Shown here: positions 47,543 through 59,075 of the stretch, piece by piece
Numbering within the stretch: position 1 is the stretch's first letter
How the letters are laid out: every line of letters starts with the position of its first letter
NCBI GenBank assembly: GCA_004194705.1
Contig: SADC01000886.1
Location: forward strand, 806,001 to 870,000
Direction of reading: 5' to 3'
From: Ditylenchus dipsaci
Taxonomy: Eukaryota; Nematoda; Chromadorea; Rhabditida; Anguinidae
DNA length: 64,000 bases
Notes under the pieces: generated by a model
What the model was told of the DNA's origin: nothing
Seen by the model: only the letters and a program-made list of their open reading frames with translations
The model's database searches: none
Made by a program: the position numbers and the translations under genes

Positions 47543-47787
47543 TACCGTATTCACTCTATTTATCGCCCACCCTCTAATAAACGCCCACCCTTAAGGACTA
47601 TATCTCAGTTTAAAAAAATTATTTTGCGAATCTGTTTTTTGCGTTTTCTTAGTTACCACGAGTTTATCTGATTCCACTTTTTAAATTTTGGTTGAGCAGC
47701 CAAAAATCTCAAAATCGAAATATTTTTTTCCGAATTTTTAAGGGTTGAAAAATAAACGCCCATGGGCGATTAAAAGAGTGAACGGTA
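47543..47787. repeat. ACCGTAT-family element
   Basis: It begins TACCGTATTCACTCTATTTA and ends TTAAAAGAGTGAACGGTA. The inner half-unit GGGTTGAAAAATAAACGCCC is shared with the copies at 1-60 and 56828-57080. Confidence 0.65.
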
Positions 47788-47829
47788 TGTAGACGGTATG
47801 TATCATAATGCTTTTAAAAGATGTTTTTC

Positions 47830-48180
47830 GATCAGTAAAGCACTTTTTCAAGAAAAAAGCTTTTATCGAAAATTGACTTTTCACATGGGGAACCAAGGTA
47901 AGCCATCCTAAAAGGGTACCTTCCAACCCCAAAAAATGGAATTGGAACATAGTTTTGAATACTGAGGCCTACAGCATAAATAAACTCTGGTATGCATGCT
48001 TTTTCATGTATCAAGCGTCACTTTCCAGTGTGTGTGCGAATCTCAGCCCCAAGCAACCAAGCCCCTGCGACCCTAAAGGGGCACAGGGGGCTTGAGAGCT
48101 AGAGATGCGCGCACTCACTCACCTTAGAAATAATTCCGAAAAGTACTCTTGGTCATGAAATGCATTCAGAAACTCTTTAC
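47830..48180. repeat. CTAAGGTAAGT-hairpin family copy
   Basis: The GC hairpin is at 48025-48105 (CAAGCCCCTGCGACC and its partner CAGGGGGCTTG). The right side reads GCGCGCACTCACTCACCTTAG and the left contains GCAACCAAG...TGCATGCTTTTTCATG. Its arms match those of 60040-60520. Confidence 0.6.
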
Positions 48181-48721
48181 GCAAAGTTCTAGTAAAAAAA
48201 GCAATAAATAAAAAAATGGCGAAAAGTCAATTTTTGTTTGGTGAATCTTTTTGTCTAAAATGGTCGGCTAGGTTTTAGAAACATGTTTTTTACGCGTTTC
48301 AGATGCTAAAACACTCGAAAAAGCAATTTAAACCACTTTTTTACCGAGAACCGGATTAGTCACTCCGGCTTCTTATTTAATTGAATTTAATTAGAACGCT
48401 CTTTTTACCTTGTTATAGTGACCAAAACATGGTATATAGTCGACTATCGATAAAAGCAGACATAGGATTAGTCCATTAAGTGTATTTCTGTCGAAAATCC
48501 ATTTTAATTACCTGAAAAACCATTTTACTATGGCACTGTTTCAATAAGGCGTTTCGGCGGGTGCCTTTCGGGGTGGACCCATACCTGGAGATTCAGTTAC
48601 TGATTGCCCAAAAGTACAACTTTTGAAACATACTAAGATTCGAATTTTAAAACACTGTGAACGGGGTAAAAGATTTTGGGCCTTTATTCTTCCCATGACA
48701 CATCATAACACACATTCAATT

Positions 48722-50175
48722 TTATTTATTGCAAAACACAACAACTTGGTGATTCAATAATTTGAACTCCGTCCGATTTCGCTGCCCTCTATTTGTGAAG
48801 CCAGCCTGCGAAAAGATACGTTCAATAAGCGCGCTGGTATCCGGAATACTCCAAATTCCAATGGCATCAAGATCTGTGAAAAAAGGACAATAAAGGGTGT
48901 ACTACGTTAAATACCTTGAAATCGCAGATCATACATTGAAGAGCCATGTCAAACTGATAGCAGCGAGATATTGTGACAGTCGTTTCTCTTTGAATTCTTT
49001 TTAGCACACCCCAAATGGACTTAGAACTTTCAGTTCTGATTTTGAAAACTGAAAATATTTGATGAATATATGCTCGTTGAATTAAAAAAACGAACATTGT
49101 TATTATAGCCCTATTGTTAGTGATCACCTTCGATACATCTTTCAAGCTGAACTCATATTCGGAGAGTGAAAAGTTTATTTCTGAGAGAATATATAAAATT
49201 TTCTTTGAAAAATTTTTACTTACAGCAGAAATATAAAATGTCTGACGCTTGCCTTTTCGGTGTTTTTTTCACCTGCTCTTCCAGAATACCCGCGAGCTGA
49301 TTAGAGTGCATTTTGCTGTTGACATGGTCTGGTAACACGGTGAGAGAAGCTGTATATTTAAGTTCCTTAAAAAAAAGAAAACCATCACGTAAAAAAGTAC
49401 GCAGCAAGTTACCGACCAGCAAGTTTTACACATCAATACCTTTTGTCTGTAGGGATTCTCGACATCTTCGAAGCTATTCCAAAGGTCATATTTGTAGCGC
49501 TTTTTTCCTTGGTTTGCTGCTGGACTGCTTTGAATCGAGTTCCATCCTCCCATAAAATCATCGCTGTTGTGATTGACTGACATCTGATAACACTTCAAAA
49601 ACAAACATAATAATACATGACAGAAGACAGCACCAAAACCGTGCAAAACACTGGCTAAGGACATGATTTTGCGCGTGAAATACTGAATAAAGTTTTACTT
49701 CCAATTTACTCAAGGTTCTCGTATTCGTGTACACGTTTTTTCTTTGCACGTCATTGCAGCGGCATAGATGGCATTCGTAGGAGCTCATTAACTGATGAAC
49801 CATATAGCCATAGCCCACGGATTTTCTTCGAAACCATGCTGGATCCTGATAAATTAAGGATAGCTTGGTAAAAGTCTGGGCTTTCTCAAAAATATGGCGA
49901 ATGTTTAAAAAATTCACCAAATTTCGAATTTGGAACAAAAAAAGTCCAATAAGTTATTGGTCGAATTGTCCGCCTCTCCTATATTGCATGAGAAAAAAAT
50001 CTTAGCAAAAAAACAGCAAATTTAAAAGTTGCGTCCAAAAGAAATAGTCGGAAAATTTTGGACCACCCTGTAGGCTTATCTCATTAATAAGGCAGTATAA
50101 ATTAAAATATTTTTTCGCATCATATTGACCTTTCTTTGTGCTACTTCCTGCACTAGAAGTATTAAGGTTTGCCAT
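48722..50175 (-). CDS. hAT-transposase-derived multi-exon gene
   Basis: Several exons with good splice sites: 50130-50175 (MANLNTSSAGSSTKK), about 49710-49861 (WFRRKSVGYGYM, then ECHLCRCN, a possible BED-type zinc finger), 49441-49578 (MSVNHNSDDFMGGWNSI), 49225-49370 (HVNSKMHSNQLAGILEEQ), 49132-49178, 48915-49047 and 48722-48873. The last exon carries a hAT C-terminal dimerisation signature: IPDTSALIERIFSQAG, then RNRTEFKLLNHQ and stop. Phases do not all fit, so single-base gaps or decay must be assumed. No terminal inverted repeats or 8-bp duplication were found, so it may be a domesticated gene or an old relic. The order (zinc finger first, dimerisation last) fits the hAT plan but is only about half the usual length. 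It is head to head with the sugar transporter. Confidence 0.5.
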
Positions 50176-50595
50176 AGTCAACAGCCAAATTGGCTCCTCA
50201 AAGAACTTGAATTTTTTACGTACATTTGGCCAATAAGAATAAATTCGGTATTATACACTCCAGCGGCCGGACTTTCTTTGTTCACGTGAAATGTATGTGA
50301 ACAGCATCAAAGAAACCTAACGTTATAAACAAGGATCAAAGGAAGCGTTCAGGGCAAATGACATTTGATCAAAATTAGGTCCAAATATAGGGCTTAAAAA
50401 ACTTGTCTGTTTTGTTATCTAATGAAATGTGTGTATTGATTGAGTGTCTGTGTTGGCCATTAACCATATTATTATCTTTTTATCTGTGTTTCTCAAGCAC
50501 TTTCTGCTCTTAATTTACAGCAGATTTATATAGTAGTAGTTTCGCTGCTAGTTGGTCTATTTGCACAAACCCATGCTTCCACTAATCTAGTCAGC

Positions 50596-53500
50596 ATGTT
50601 CAATGCCCTCTACTATATCTCTGTACTTACGGTTACTTTGGGTGCTAGCACTCAATTCTACAGGTAACAAACTTCATATGTTTAAAAAGCCGTTTTATGT
50701 TAATATTTGATGTTTTATGTTAATAATATTTCCTACCATTTACAGCTCTTCAGTTCGATCCCACATAGCTGCATGTCTATTTTTCGTTTCCTTTATACCG
50801 AAAATTATGAAAAAGTCTACCATTCTGTATAATTTTTTGGCCATTTCAAAACAAATATTTGTTACTGATATGAATTGCAAAACATATTTTTATGAGCTTT
50901 GAGCGGAATGTACAATATTTTTAAGCTTGCTTTAGAAAACAAACCTAGTTTTTTTAGTCTTAGAAAAATATTTTTTTTGCCTTTTTCAGCTACGGCATCG
51001 TCAACCCAGAGCAAGAGTTGCTTACCAGTTGGATCAATTCCACCTACTACTCCAGAGATGGAATAGGCTTATCCCAGACAGCTCTTAATCTATTTTGGTC
51101 CTTTGTGGTGTCATCTATTGCGGTGGGTGCCATAGGTGGCTCTCTATTGACTAGATACCTGGCTGAGAGACTAGGGCGTCGAAATGCCCTGATAGCCAAT
51201 GGAGTGGTCAATGTGCTTGCGGCCCTACTGGAATACTTCTCCAAATATGCGGAATCTCCAGAGTTTCTGATCCTAGGAAGACTTCTTCTGGGTGCTAACA
51301 TGGGTCTGACCTCTGGTTTGGTGCCCATGTACTTGTTGGAGATAAGTCCCACAAGTTTTAGGGGCACTGCAGGCACTTTTCATCAGGTTACGCTCTTTCA
51401 ATACAAAATCACTCACATTTTACAAAACAAATTTAGGTAGCAGTGGCTTTCAGCGACTGGTTTTCCCTTTTGCTAGGACTGCCAGAAGTCAGTTTTTAGT
51501 TGTTTTAACACCTCTAGATTACCTTAGGCTAGATTTTCAGGTGCTAGGCAGTGCAGAGAATTGGCAATAGCGTTTGGCTTTCAGGCATTCCTGCCTTCCT
51601 CCTGTGCTGCATCCTGCCATTCTGTCCAGAAAGTCCCAAATATACCCTAGTAACCCAGGGCAGGAGGGAGCAGGCACTCAAAGACTTGCAAAGACTAGTC
51701 AGCAGGGATGAGGCTAGAAAAATGTTTGAGGCTCTGATCAAGGTAGTGGTTTAACCAAAGCATTAAAAAACTTAAAAATTTAGGAGGCCGCTTTATCACA
51801 AGTAAGCTGTTCCAATTGTCATAGCCTATTTTTTTGAAATATTTAATGCAGCTGAAAAAAAGCTCAAGATTTATTCTATTTTATCTATCTTAGAGATCTT
51901 TTATAATTTATTGACCTTACTTTCAGGATGGTCTAGGCACCTACAAAGAAATATTTGTGCGCAGAGACCTCCGCATTCCCATCTTCATCGCTGTACTTGT
52001 GATGGTCGGCCAACAATTTACGGGTTGTTCAGCTGTGTTTGCTTACAGCACAGACATGTTCTTGAGTGCTCAGCTATCTCCGTAGGTCTTTTGGATGCAA
52101 ATGAAAGAGTGATTTGTAGATTATTTACAGCAAAACAGCCAGGTTCAGCACTCTAGCTGTGGGTATTGCCTACTTCTTGTTTGCCTGCAGCGCCCCTTTT
52201 TTGATTGAGAGACTAGGCAGGCGGTTCCTGTCCATCTTCCAACTGGGTTTCTGCACCTTGGCTTTGATATTGCTCAGCACCTTCACCTTTATTCAACACT
52301 CGCTTCAGGGTGATTGGGCCAGTTATGCCACCATTGGGGCTTTGGTTTTCTATATGTGTGTTTATGGGGTGAGTTTGAAGACTGGGAATATTATTTAAGA
52401 TAAACCAATTGATGTCGGTTTAGGTTGGATCGCCAATACCTTGGATGATTACCAGTGAAATATTTCCAACTAAGGTATCTGTGTTAGACAGATTTAGAAT
52501 GAAAAAACAGTGTTAGGGGTTAAAATTTTTTTAAATTGAACTATAAAACAGTTAGAGTCAAGCCTCGATATAAGATACCCCCGATACAAAAACACCTCGA
52601 TATAAGATACACCTGGTTCCGCCCAAGTTATATAGACCCCTTTAAATTAGTCTCGATGTAAGATACACCTCGATACAAGATACACCTGGTCCGGTCCGAG
52701 GTGTATCTTATATCGAGACTTGACTGTAAAAAAACATAAGCACTGACCTTAACCAAACCACATGAGAAACTAAAGTGAATCTTTTGTCAAAAACTTTGCA
52801 AAGCTTTGCAATATCAAAATGGCTAAAATTAAAATTAAATTAAACTAACTAACTTAAAACTAAATTTAAAAAAATTTGCGTCTGATACACGTAACATTCT
52901 ATGACCCTTCTTATTCAAATAAAAAGTTTTGGCAAAAAATTTGAATTCGCCATGAATTTGGTCTTGTTTTTAAACAGTTGTTCACGCCAAAAGAAACTAC
53001 CGTATTTTCTCTGATAACTCCCACCCCCTCTCTAATAACTCACTCACTCAACTTTAAAAAGCTATATCTCAGCCCAGAGCAAATACTTTGCAAATCTTTT
53101 GCACTTTTTCCCTATTCCATTTTTTTAGATTTTGGTCGAGCACCCGAAAATCTCAAAATCGACTTCACCCGGGTAAGCTATAAGAAAAAATACGGTAGGT
53201 AGGGCGGCAGAAAAAAGTGTTTTAAAGGGGCATGCTCACCTGTTTAAATTTGTCCCGCCGATTTAAATTTTTTTCTTAATCATTCAACTTCCGTACGGAT
53301 TTCCAACTTGGTTTCTAACAAAACAAGGCCTAGAATTTACTTTTAGGTAGAGTTTAGTTGGAGACCAAGTGAAAAATCCGTGCAGAAGTTTAATAATTAG
53401 GAAAAAATTTGAATTCCCGGGACAAATTTAACACTGGAATGCCTGAGTGTCCTGAGAGCACATACTGGTGTAGAATTTCACGCTGAACACGATAGTGGAA

Positions 53501-56500
53501 AAAATTTGAAAGAATCACTTTTCGCGGATCTGCTGCCCTACGAACCAACCAAGTCAGGATTTTTGCGTATGAAACTTCAAGAGGGCAGATCTTTTTTGTC
53601 TTGAGTGGAATTTGAAATTTGACAGCAAGTTTTCATGTTTAAGGGCAGTTTCCTAACAAATCGACCCTGCTGAACTCGAATCCGGTGTCGAAAATTGGGG
53701 TTTCTCTAACAAAATGAGTTTCACGTCAAAATTGCTTTAAAAAAATCTTGACTTGGTTGGTTCGTAGGGGCAGCTGACCCGCAAATAGTGATTTTTTTTT
53801 CACTATCGTGTTTAGCGTGAAATTCTGCAAGAGCATGTGCTCTTAAGACAATCAGGCATTCCAGTGTTAAACAGGTGAGCATGCTTTTTAATAACAAAAA
53901 GTCTTTCTATCAGAAAAGGCTAGCCTCATTTTAAGTCTTGCAATATAAGGGCACTTTTTGATCAGTCCCAGAAGTAACTTTGTATCGACGTTCAGCTGTA
54001 GTTGAAAATAGGCTGCTCCAACCAATATATATATGTATATAGAAATAGAGATTTCCAATATCTACGATGAAAGACTCTATTTTAGTTCCGATCAGCCGCC
54101 GTGACCATAGCTGTGTTTGTGGCCTGGTCGCTATCTTTTGTGGTGTCCACAGCCTACCTCCCCTTTCAACAGGTAAGCTGAAATTGTCATCATTACGAAA
54201 CGAGTAAAACCAACTGTGATGATAGCTTACCATAGCACAGTTTTTCTTGCTGACTTAACACCTTTACTGGTAGTATTTTGAAAATTACTGAATTCACAGA
54301 CGTGTTCAGCGGGAGAAACTAGGCCAGGATAAAACATTCTTACAGTCGGTACTTCTTGTTTTAACAAAGATTGAAAAAAAGCAAAAGTAATCAAAGAAAG
54401 CCAACCTTCGAAAGACAGAGAATGGATGGGAGTTAAAAGAGGCTTAGCTCTCCCTTCTGCCCCTCCTTGTACTCCTCTCACAGCTAAAAGGGCACAATGG
54501 CTAAAAGTGCAGCACTATTATAGTAGTAGTGCAGTGCACTATAATGCACTCCAATGCCCTTTTGCTTAAAGGACATTGGGGAGAGTGAAAAGACAAGGCA
54601 AAGGAAGGGGAAGTGATTTGGATGAATCATAACTACAAACTAGACTAGTAGTAGTGGATACATGGGTTTGGAGCAGGAAGTATATGCAGCTATAGAAGTA
54701 TGCTCTAAAGATTAGTTTGAAAAACAAAATTGGCCAAAATGGTAGCAATTAGGGAAAGTTATTGTTGCGCAATTAAAAGACAAGAGAACGTGCCCTTTTA
54801 TGCGGTGACCACAATGGAGGTGCGAAGTCGAAGTGTGAAGTCTTTGACTAGCCAGAGCTAGCTCATTTTGGCTCGAAAATACGAAGTCAAAGCTTCCAAA
54901 TTCCCTTGTTTGGGTCCTTTAAATGAAAAAACATAAATATCGGTCATTGAAAACATATAACGAATTTTCGCTGATTTCGCACTTCACACCTCATTGTGGC
55001 CAAGGCATTACGATGATGTGTTAAACGATGTTTTATTTGAAATTTTTTAAATAAAGGGGTGAATCTGATGTGAACGTTATCAACTTGACAATTTCCTCAA
55101 CTAAATTTAAAGTCAAAGTTTTGTGTTTGATAAAGTTTTAAAGGTTTTGTAAATATTGCCGAAAAGCGGTAATCAAGAAAAAGTTGTTTATACAGTCGAT
55201 GTTCGCTGCTATCAAGCTCGTCGTTCCCCAACTAGGTCCGATACTTTTCAAACACAGTTTTTAAGTTTTTCGTTAGTCATGATGCGCCAGCCTAACCCGG
55301 AAAGTTGCAAGGATTCCAATTTTGCAGATTGCTTTCGAGAAAAAAATAGTCTTGCCATTTCGCACGCAACAGTCAATAGTATAGGGTGTCCAACCTTTTT
55401 TCCCATATTTATTTTGGCCATAACTTTCCATCTCGCGCTAGAATTTTTCGTATGACCACTCGTTCGAAAGCCCAGATTTTAGGATTTTGTTTAAAAAAAC
55501 TAGCTCTTTTCGTTCATACTTCTCCGAGTTACGACCTGTTAAAAAGGCACAGAAAATCAAAAATTTATTCAGTCCAACTTGTTTTTATGCAAGATGGTGC
55601 TTTCAAGAAACACAGTAATTTTGATTGTCTGTGTCTTTTTTAAATATTGCCGAAAAACAGTTAACAGGCCGTAACTCGTAGCAAGATGAACGAATATAGT
55701 TAATATTTTTTTAAATAAATCCTAAATTTGGGCTTTCGAACAAATGGTCATACGAAAAATTCTGCTGCGAGATCAATGGCCGATATCAAAGGTCTTTATG
55801 GCCGAAATAAATATGGGAGAAAAAGTTGAGACACCCTGTACGTACATATGAATTCTGAAAAGGTGTATTTAGATGAACTTATCATGAAGCTTTCCCGGTC
55901 TGAATGACAAAACTATCGTGTTTTTCAAAAAACACAGAAAGTTGTTATTTTCGTGATTTTCAAGACTAGACTTACCAATTGGAACCGGCAAAAAAACGGT
56001 ACTTACACAATTGGGGGTCACATTTTATTTCCTTGAAAAATAGCCAAAAAGAGCTTCCTAAATTACATTTTTCTGCTTAATACGATAAAAGAAACGATTC
56101 TAAACAGATTCTAATCTAAAAATTATAACTTTTAAACAAAACTTGACTTTAACTTCTTATAAGTGGATGGTTTTTTCGAGGTAAATTAGGTTATTTTTAT
56201 TGGTTTTTCATATTTTAATTGAGGCGAGGGTAGGCCAGCGCATGCAAGGATAGATTAAAACATGTTTTTCGAAGTCTAAAAAAGTAAGAAAAACAGAGTT
56301 GAGTTTGTCTTAACACGCTAGCCTACCCTTGCCTAAGACTAACGTAGACCCTTAAATTGAAAAAAATGCTCAAAATCTATCACTTTGACTTGTATTTGAT
56401 GATGGTATTTATGGGGTATCTTTGTAATGGTTATGGGGTATCTTATTTTAGGCTTAAGCTTCGGTAGGCCAGCGCCTGTTAGGTCGTACTAAGGGGGCTT

Positions 56501-58591
56501 ATTATGACCCTTTTTTGGAGAAGGGGGGTTATTTATTTCCCACAGTACATAAAATACAGGATGGACCGAGTATTCCAGCCGATTTTAAAGGCCTAGAACT
56601 TTTTTCTCAGCACTCTAAGAAAAAGCGCTTATGGTTCATTCAATAGCCCTGAATCTTCGGTTTTGTTTAGGACCAAAGGAAAATGTTATTTAACCTTAGT
56701 GCTGAGAGGTGTTCATTTAAACCAACGGTTAGATTTACATAAGCCTCGTCCAGGTCACAGTTTATAACCCCCCCCTGGGTGCACATCCTGTTTTTTTACC
56801 CCATTCTTTCATATTTTATTTACAACTTACCTTATTTTCTCTATCAAACTGGCCCTCTCTAATAAACGGGCCCCCTCGACTTTGAGGATTTATATCTCAG
56901 CCAGAGTGAACATTTTGCAAAACTGTTTTTTGTGTTTTCTTAACTCCCACGAGCTCTACTGATAGCACTTTTCAGATTTTGGTTGAGCACCCAAAATCTT
57001 GAAATTGACCTCAAAATTTTCCGATTTTTGAGGGGTTGAAAAATAAATGGGCCGGCCTATTTAATAGAGAAAATACGGTAGGTATCAAAATGATAATCAG
57101 TCTCTTGGCTATCCGACAGGACGTTTCACAGCTGTTCTGGCTGAGTTGTAGACCAAAGGGTGCTGCTTCACAATATGGTACCCCAAATTTGCCTTGGTCC
57201 CCCCTGTTGTTTTTTCTCGAAAATACCTTGGTCTCCCTGTCCATTATAGTTATATTGATACTGTGATTATGGTGATCATGTGATTACGGTTAACATGATC
57301 ACCTTGACCATGATCACCTTCAAAACAACAGGGGGGACCAAGGTAGTTTTCAACAAAAAACAACAGGGGGGACCAAGGCAAATTTGGGGTACCATATTGT
57401 GAAGCAGTTCCGACCAAAGCCTACTTGAAACCTGCTTTTTGTGAAAAAACCCCAAAAATGATGGATTTTCGAACAAAAGCAGGTTTAAGGTTTCCTACAT
57501 CTTTCAAGGGAACCTCTCGAGCTGCTTTTTCAGGCATGATTTTAACTAGTGATCGAGAAACGGCTTTTTACAAGCTGTAGGAAATCTTATGACTAGTGCG
57601 AATGGGCGAGAAAAATGGCTGAATATGAGTAAAATTTTTCGTACACGGCATGCAAAGTTGTCAAGTCAGCCGCCTCAGTTCCGGCCAACTTTAAGCTGTT
57701 TTTGGGCATCATATTAAAAAAAAGTTATAGATGAATGCAGTTTTGAAATACGAATTTGGTAGAATGAATTCCGGCCTACAAAATGAGTATATTAAACATG
57801 CAAAATAAAAGTTTGTTCTAAAGGCAGATCATGTCCAAATAGTGTCAAAGGTGAAAGGTCCCGAAAACACCCACCCGATTAAAAGCTTCAAAACACTGGG
57901 ATGTTTGAAGGGTTTTTTACCCTGGCACTATTTTTTTATGATGCCTGAAAATAGTTCAAATTGTCGGAACTGAGGCGGCTGTCTTGACAATTTGCATGCC
58001 GTGGTTTATACTTATGAATTTCCAAACCCTAAATAGTTTTTTTGGATCTTTTTAGACAAGTTCTTTGAAAAAATCAACCTAGAGTGCTTTCTCGAATTAG
58101 CCACTGTAGTATTTTCATACTTACTCTAAAATAAGGGGGAGGGAATTTGTAACAGGGACTCACGTCTAATGAAAGGCTAGTGACTAATAAAAACTAATGA
58201 CGAAATAGAGAAATACGGTAATCACGAAAATTTGCTTGTATATTTTTAGACAAAATACAAGTCTATTAATAAATGTGTTCAGGTAGTTGGAATCTCGTTC
58301 AGTTACTTTCCATTCATTGTGATAAGTGGCTTGAGTACAGTTGCCATTTATTTTGTATTACCTGGTAGTTAGCGTAGTTTAAAAGGACTAAATCTCATGT
58401 TACTGTATTTCAGAGACCAGAAACAAGCAACTTCAGAGATAGTGGAAGAAATACGTTTTCGGGCTCAATCTGTTTCAGTTGGAAGGCCATTCAGACGAGT
58501 GCCTGATGGATTAGTGGAGGAGAATGGGCGATTATTGAGAGATGACTCTTCTGAACACTCATACTACAGATACATGTCTATTAATGGCTAA
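50596..58591 (+). CDS. GLUT-type facilitated sugar transporter (SLC2 family)
   Basis: A plasma-membrane major-facilitator hexose carrier with twelve predicted helices. Ten exons: 50596-50663 (ATG 50596; SVLTVTLGASTQFY), 50990-51386, 51437-51487, 51541-51742, 51927-52081, 52131-52368, 52424-52474, 54086-54172, 58283-58364 and 58414-58591. Family motifs in order: ERLGRRNAL, GRLLLGANMGLTSGLVPMY, EISPTSFRGTAG, LPFCPESPKYTL, VGQQFTGCSAVFAYST (QQLSG equivalent), ERLGRRFL, VGSPIPWMITSEIFPT and PETRN. In the family GRR loops and PESPR/PETKG ends are diagnostic. Single-base gaps near 51565, 51591 and 58426 break the frame; the corrected product is about 503 residues. Introns 7 (1.6 kb) and 8 (4.1 kb) are packed with MITEs and foldbacks. 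An AATAAA at 58681-58686 may be the polyadenylation signal. QLS in helix 7, linked in mammals to glucose over fructose preference, is not evident. Confidence 0.93.
52555..52726. mobile_element. pogo-like MITE, TA duplication
   Basis: Ends GAGTCAAGCCTCGATATAAG and CTTATATCGAGACTTGACTG, flanked by TA at 52553-52554 and 52727-52728. CTCGATATAAGATACACC is repeated several times inside. It lies in transporter intron 7. Confidence 0.8.
52998..53197. repeat. ACCGTAT-family element in transporter intron 7
   Basis: It begins CTACCGTATTTTCTCTGATA and ends AAAAAATACGGTAG; the internal half AAAGCTATATCTCAGCCCAGAG is related to the 47543 and 56828 copies. Confidence 0.7.
53221..53893. repeat. GGGGCATGCC-family element carrying an insertion
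   Basis: TTAAAGGGGCATGCTCACCT at the left and AGGTGAGCATGCTTTTTAA at the right are the tips; TTAA on both sides may be its own duplication. A hairpin (53253-53430) with CTTGGTTTCTAACAAAACAA arms follows. The element is interrupted at 53432-53866. Removing the insert and one TTAA restores an inverted arm AAATTTAAACAGGTGAGC that matches the left arm. Confidence 0.75.
53432..53866. mobile_element. Foldback element with TTAA duplication (piggyBac-like)
   Basis: Tips CACTGGAATGCCTGA and TCAGGCATTCCAGTG, flanked on both sides by TTAA (53428-53431 and 53867-53870). Arms of about 190 bp pair (CTACGAACCAACCAAGTC / GACTTGGTTGGTTCGTAG). A TTAA duplication with a CACT-type start is typical of piggyBac-superfamily MITEs. 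It is inserted in the family element listed above. Confidence 0.8.
55382..55838. mobile_element. mariner-like foldback MITE, TA duplication
   Basis: Tips TAGGGTGTCCAACC and GTTGAGACACCCTG, flanked by TA at 55380-55381 and 55839-55840; halves pair through GAATTTTTCGTATGACCA and GGTCATACGAAAAATTC. GGGTGTC tips are common in mariner elements. Transporter intron 8. Confidence 0.75.
56828..57080. repeat. ACCGTAT-family element in transporter intron 8
   Basis: Right tip ATAGAGAAAATACGGTA and left TTACCTTATTTTCTCTATC; inner strings TATATCTCAGCC and GGGGTTGAAAAATAAATGGG match the other copies. Confidence 0.65.
57145..57425. repeat. Foldback with CAACAGGGGGGACCAAGG units
   Basis: TGCTTCACAATATGGTACCCC and its complement near 57390-57412 bound arms containing AACAACAGGGGGGACCAAGG twice on the right and its complement on the left; the centre has palindromic GGTGATCATGTGATTAC / TGATCACC units. 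Transporter intron 8. Confidence 0.65.
57645..58003. repeat. 360-bp foldback
   Basis: CACGGCATGCAAAGTTGTCA at the left and GACAATTTGCATGCCGTG at the right; inner pair GCCGCCTCAGTTCC / GGAACTGAGGCGGC. No clear duplication. Transporter intron 8. Confidence 0.65.
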
Positions 58592-59075
58592 ACAGACCAC
58601 ACATTAGAAAAAAATTAGTAGTAGTAGTGTTAGAAACAGGTGGTTTTTCGTTAGATACTACATTTTTGACGTATTCTTTCAATAAATATATTGATGAGAA
58701 AATTGATGAATGCAATATTTTTGACTATGCACTCTTTTATTATTTTCTTGTAGGCTCTTGCTCCACTAAAATAACTCACAAAATTATTAAGTTTTTCCTA
58801 ATATATTAAAAAACTTGCCAACCTATAGATTATTTGACCAAGTTTTGTAATTCAGAAACCGAAAAAAGAACCATCCACAGTAAATTAGGGCAATAAATAT
58901 GAAATTAATTTTTATTTTAGGATGTAGAATACCAACAATAACATGTTAGACATTGCAAATTTATTACATAACAACTTTTTTGGCCAACCCTGTGATATTA
59001 ACAATTTTAAAATAAATTTTGATTAAATTCCAAAAAACTCGTTGTTTCCCATTGTTTATAAGCAGTAGAACGTAA
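58592..59075. other. Convergent 3' spacer
   Basis: AT-rich spacer between the transporter stop and the unknown gene's stop. It holds the candidate polyadenylation signal at 58681; nothing else is seen. Confidence 0.4.

Larger units (their letters stand above)
44700..48721. other. Intergenic repeat block
   Basis: About 4 kb between the P450 promoter side and the hAT-derived gene, made almost wholly of repeats listed separately. A GGGGCATGCC fragment starts at 44902. No exon was recognised. Confidence 0.5.

Noticed and set aside
47247..47594. Basic repeat protein
   Set aside because: Translation of the GC-rich CCGCCGAAA minisatellite in several frames at once.
49216..49664. Independent membrane protein on the minus strand
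   Set aside because: The hydrophobic stretch spans an intron between two exons of the hAT-derived gene; canonical splice sites explain the region better.
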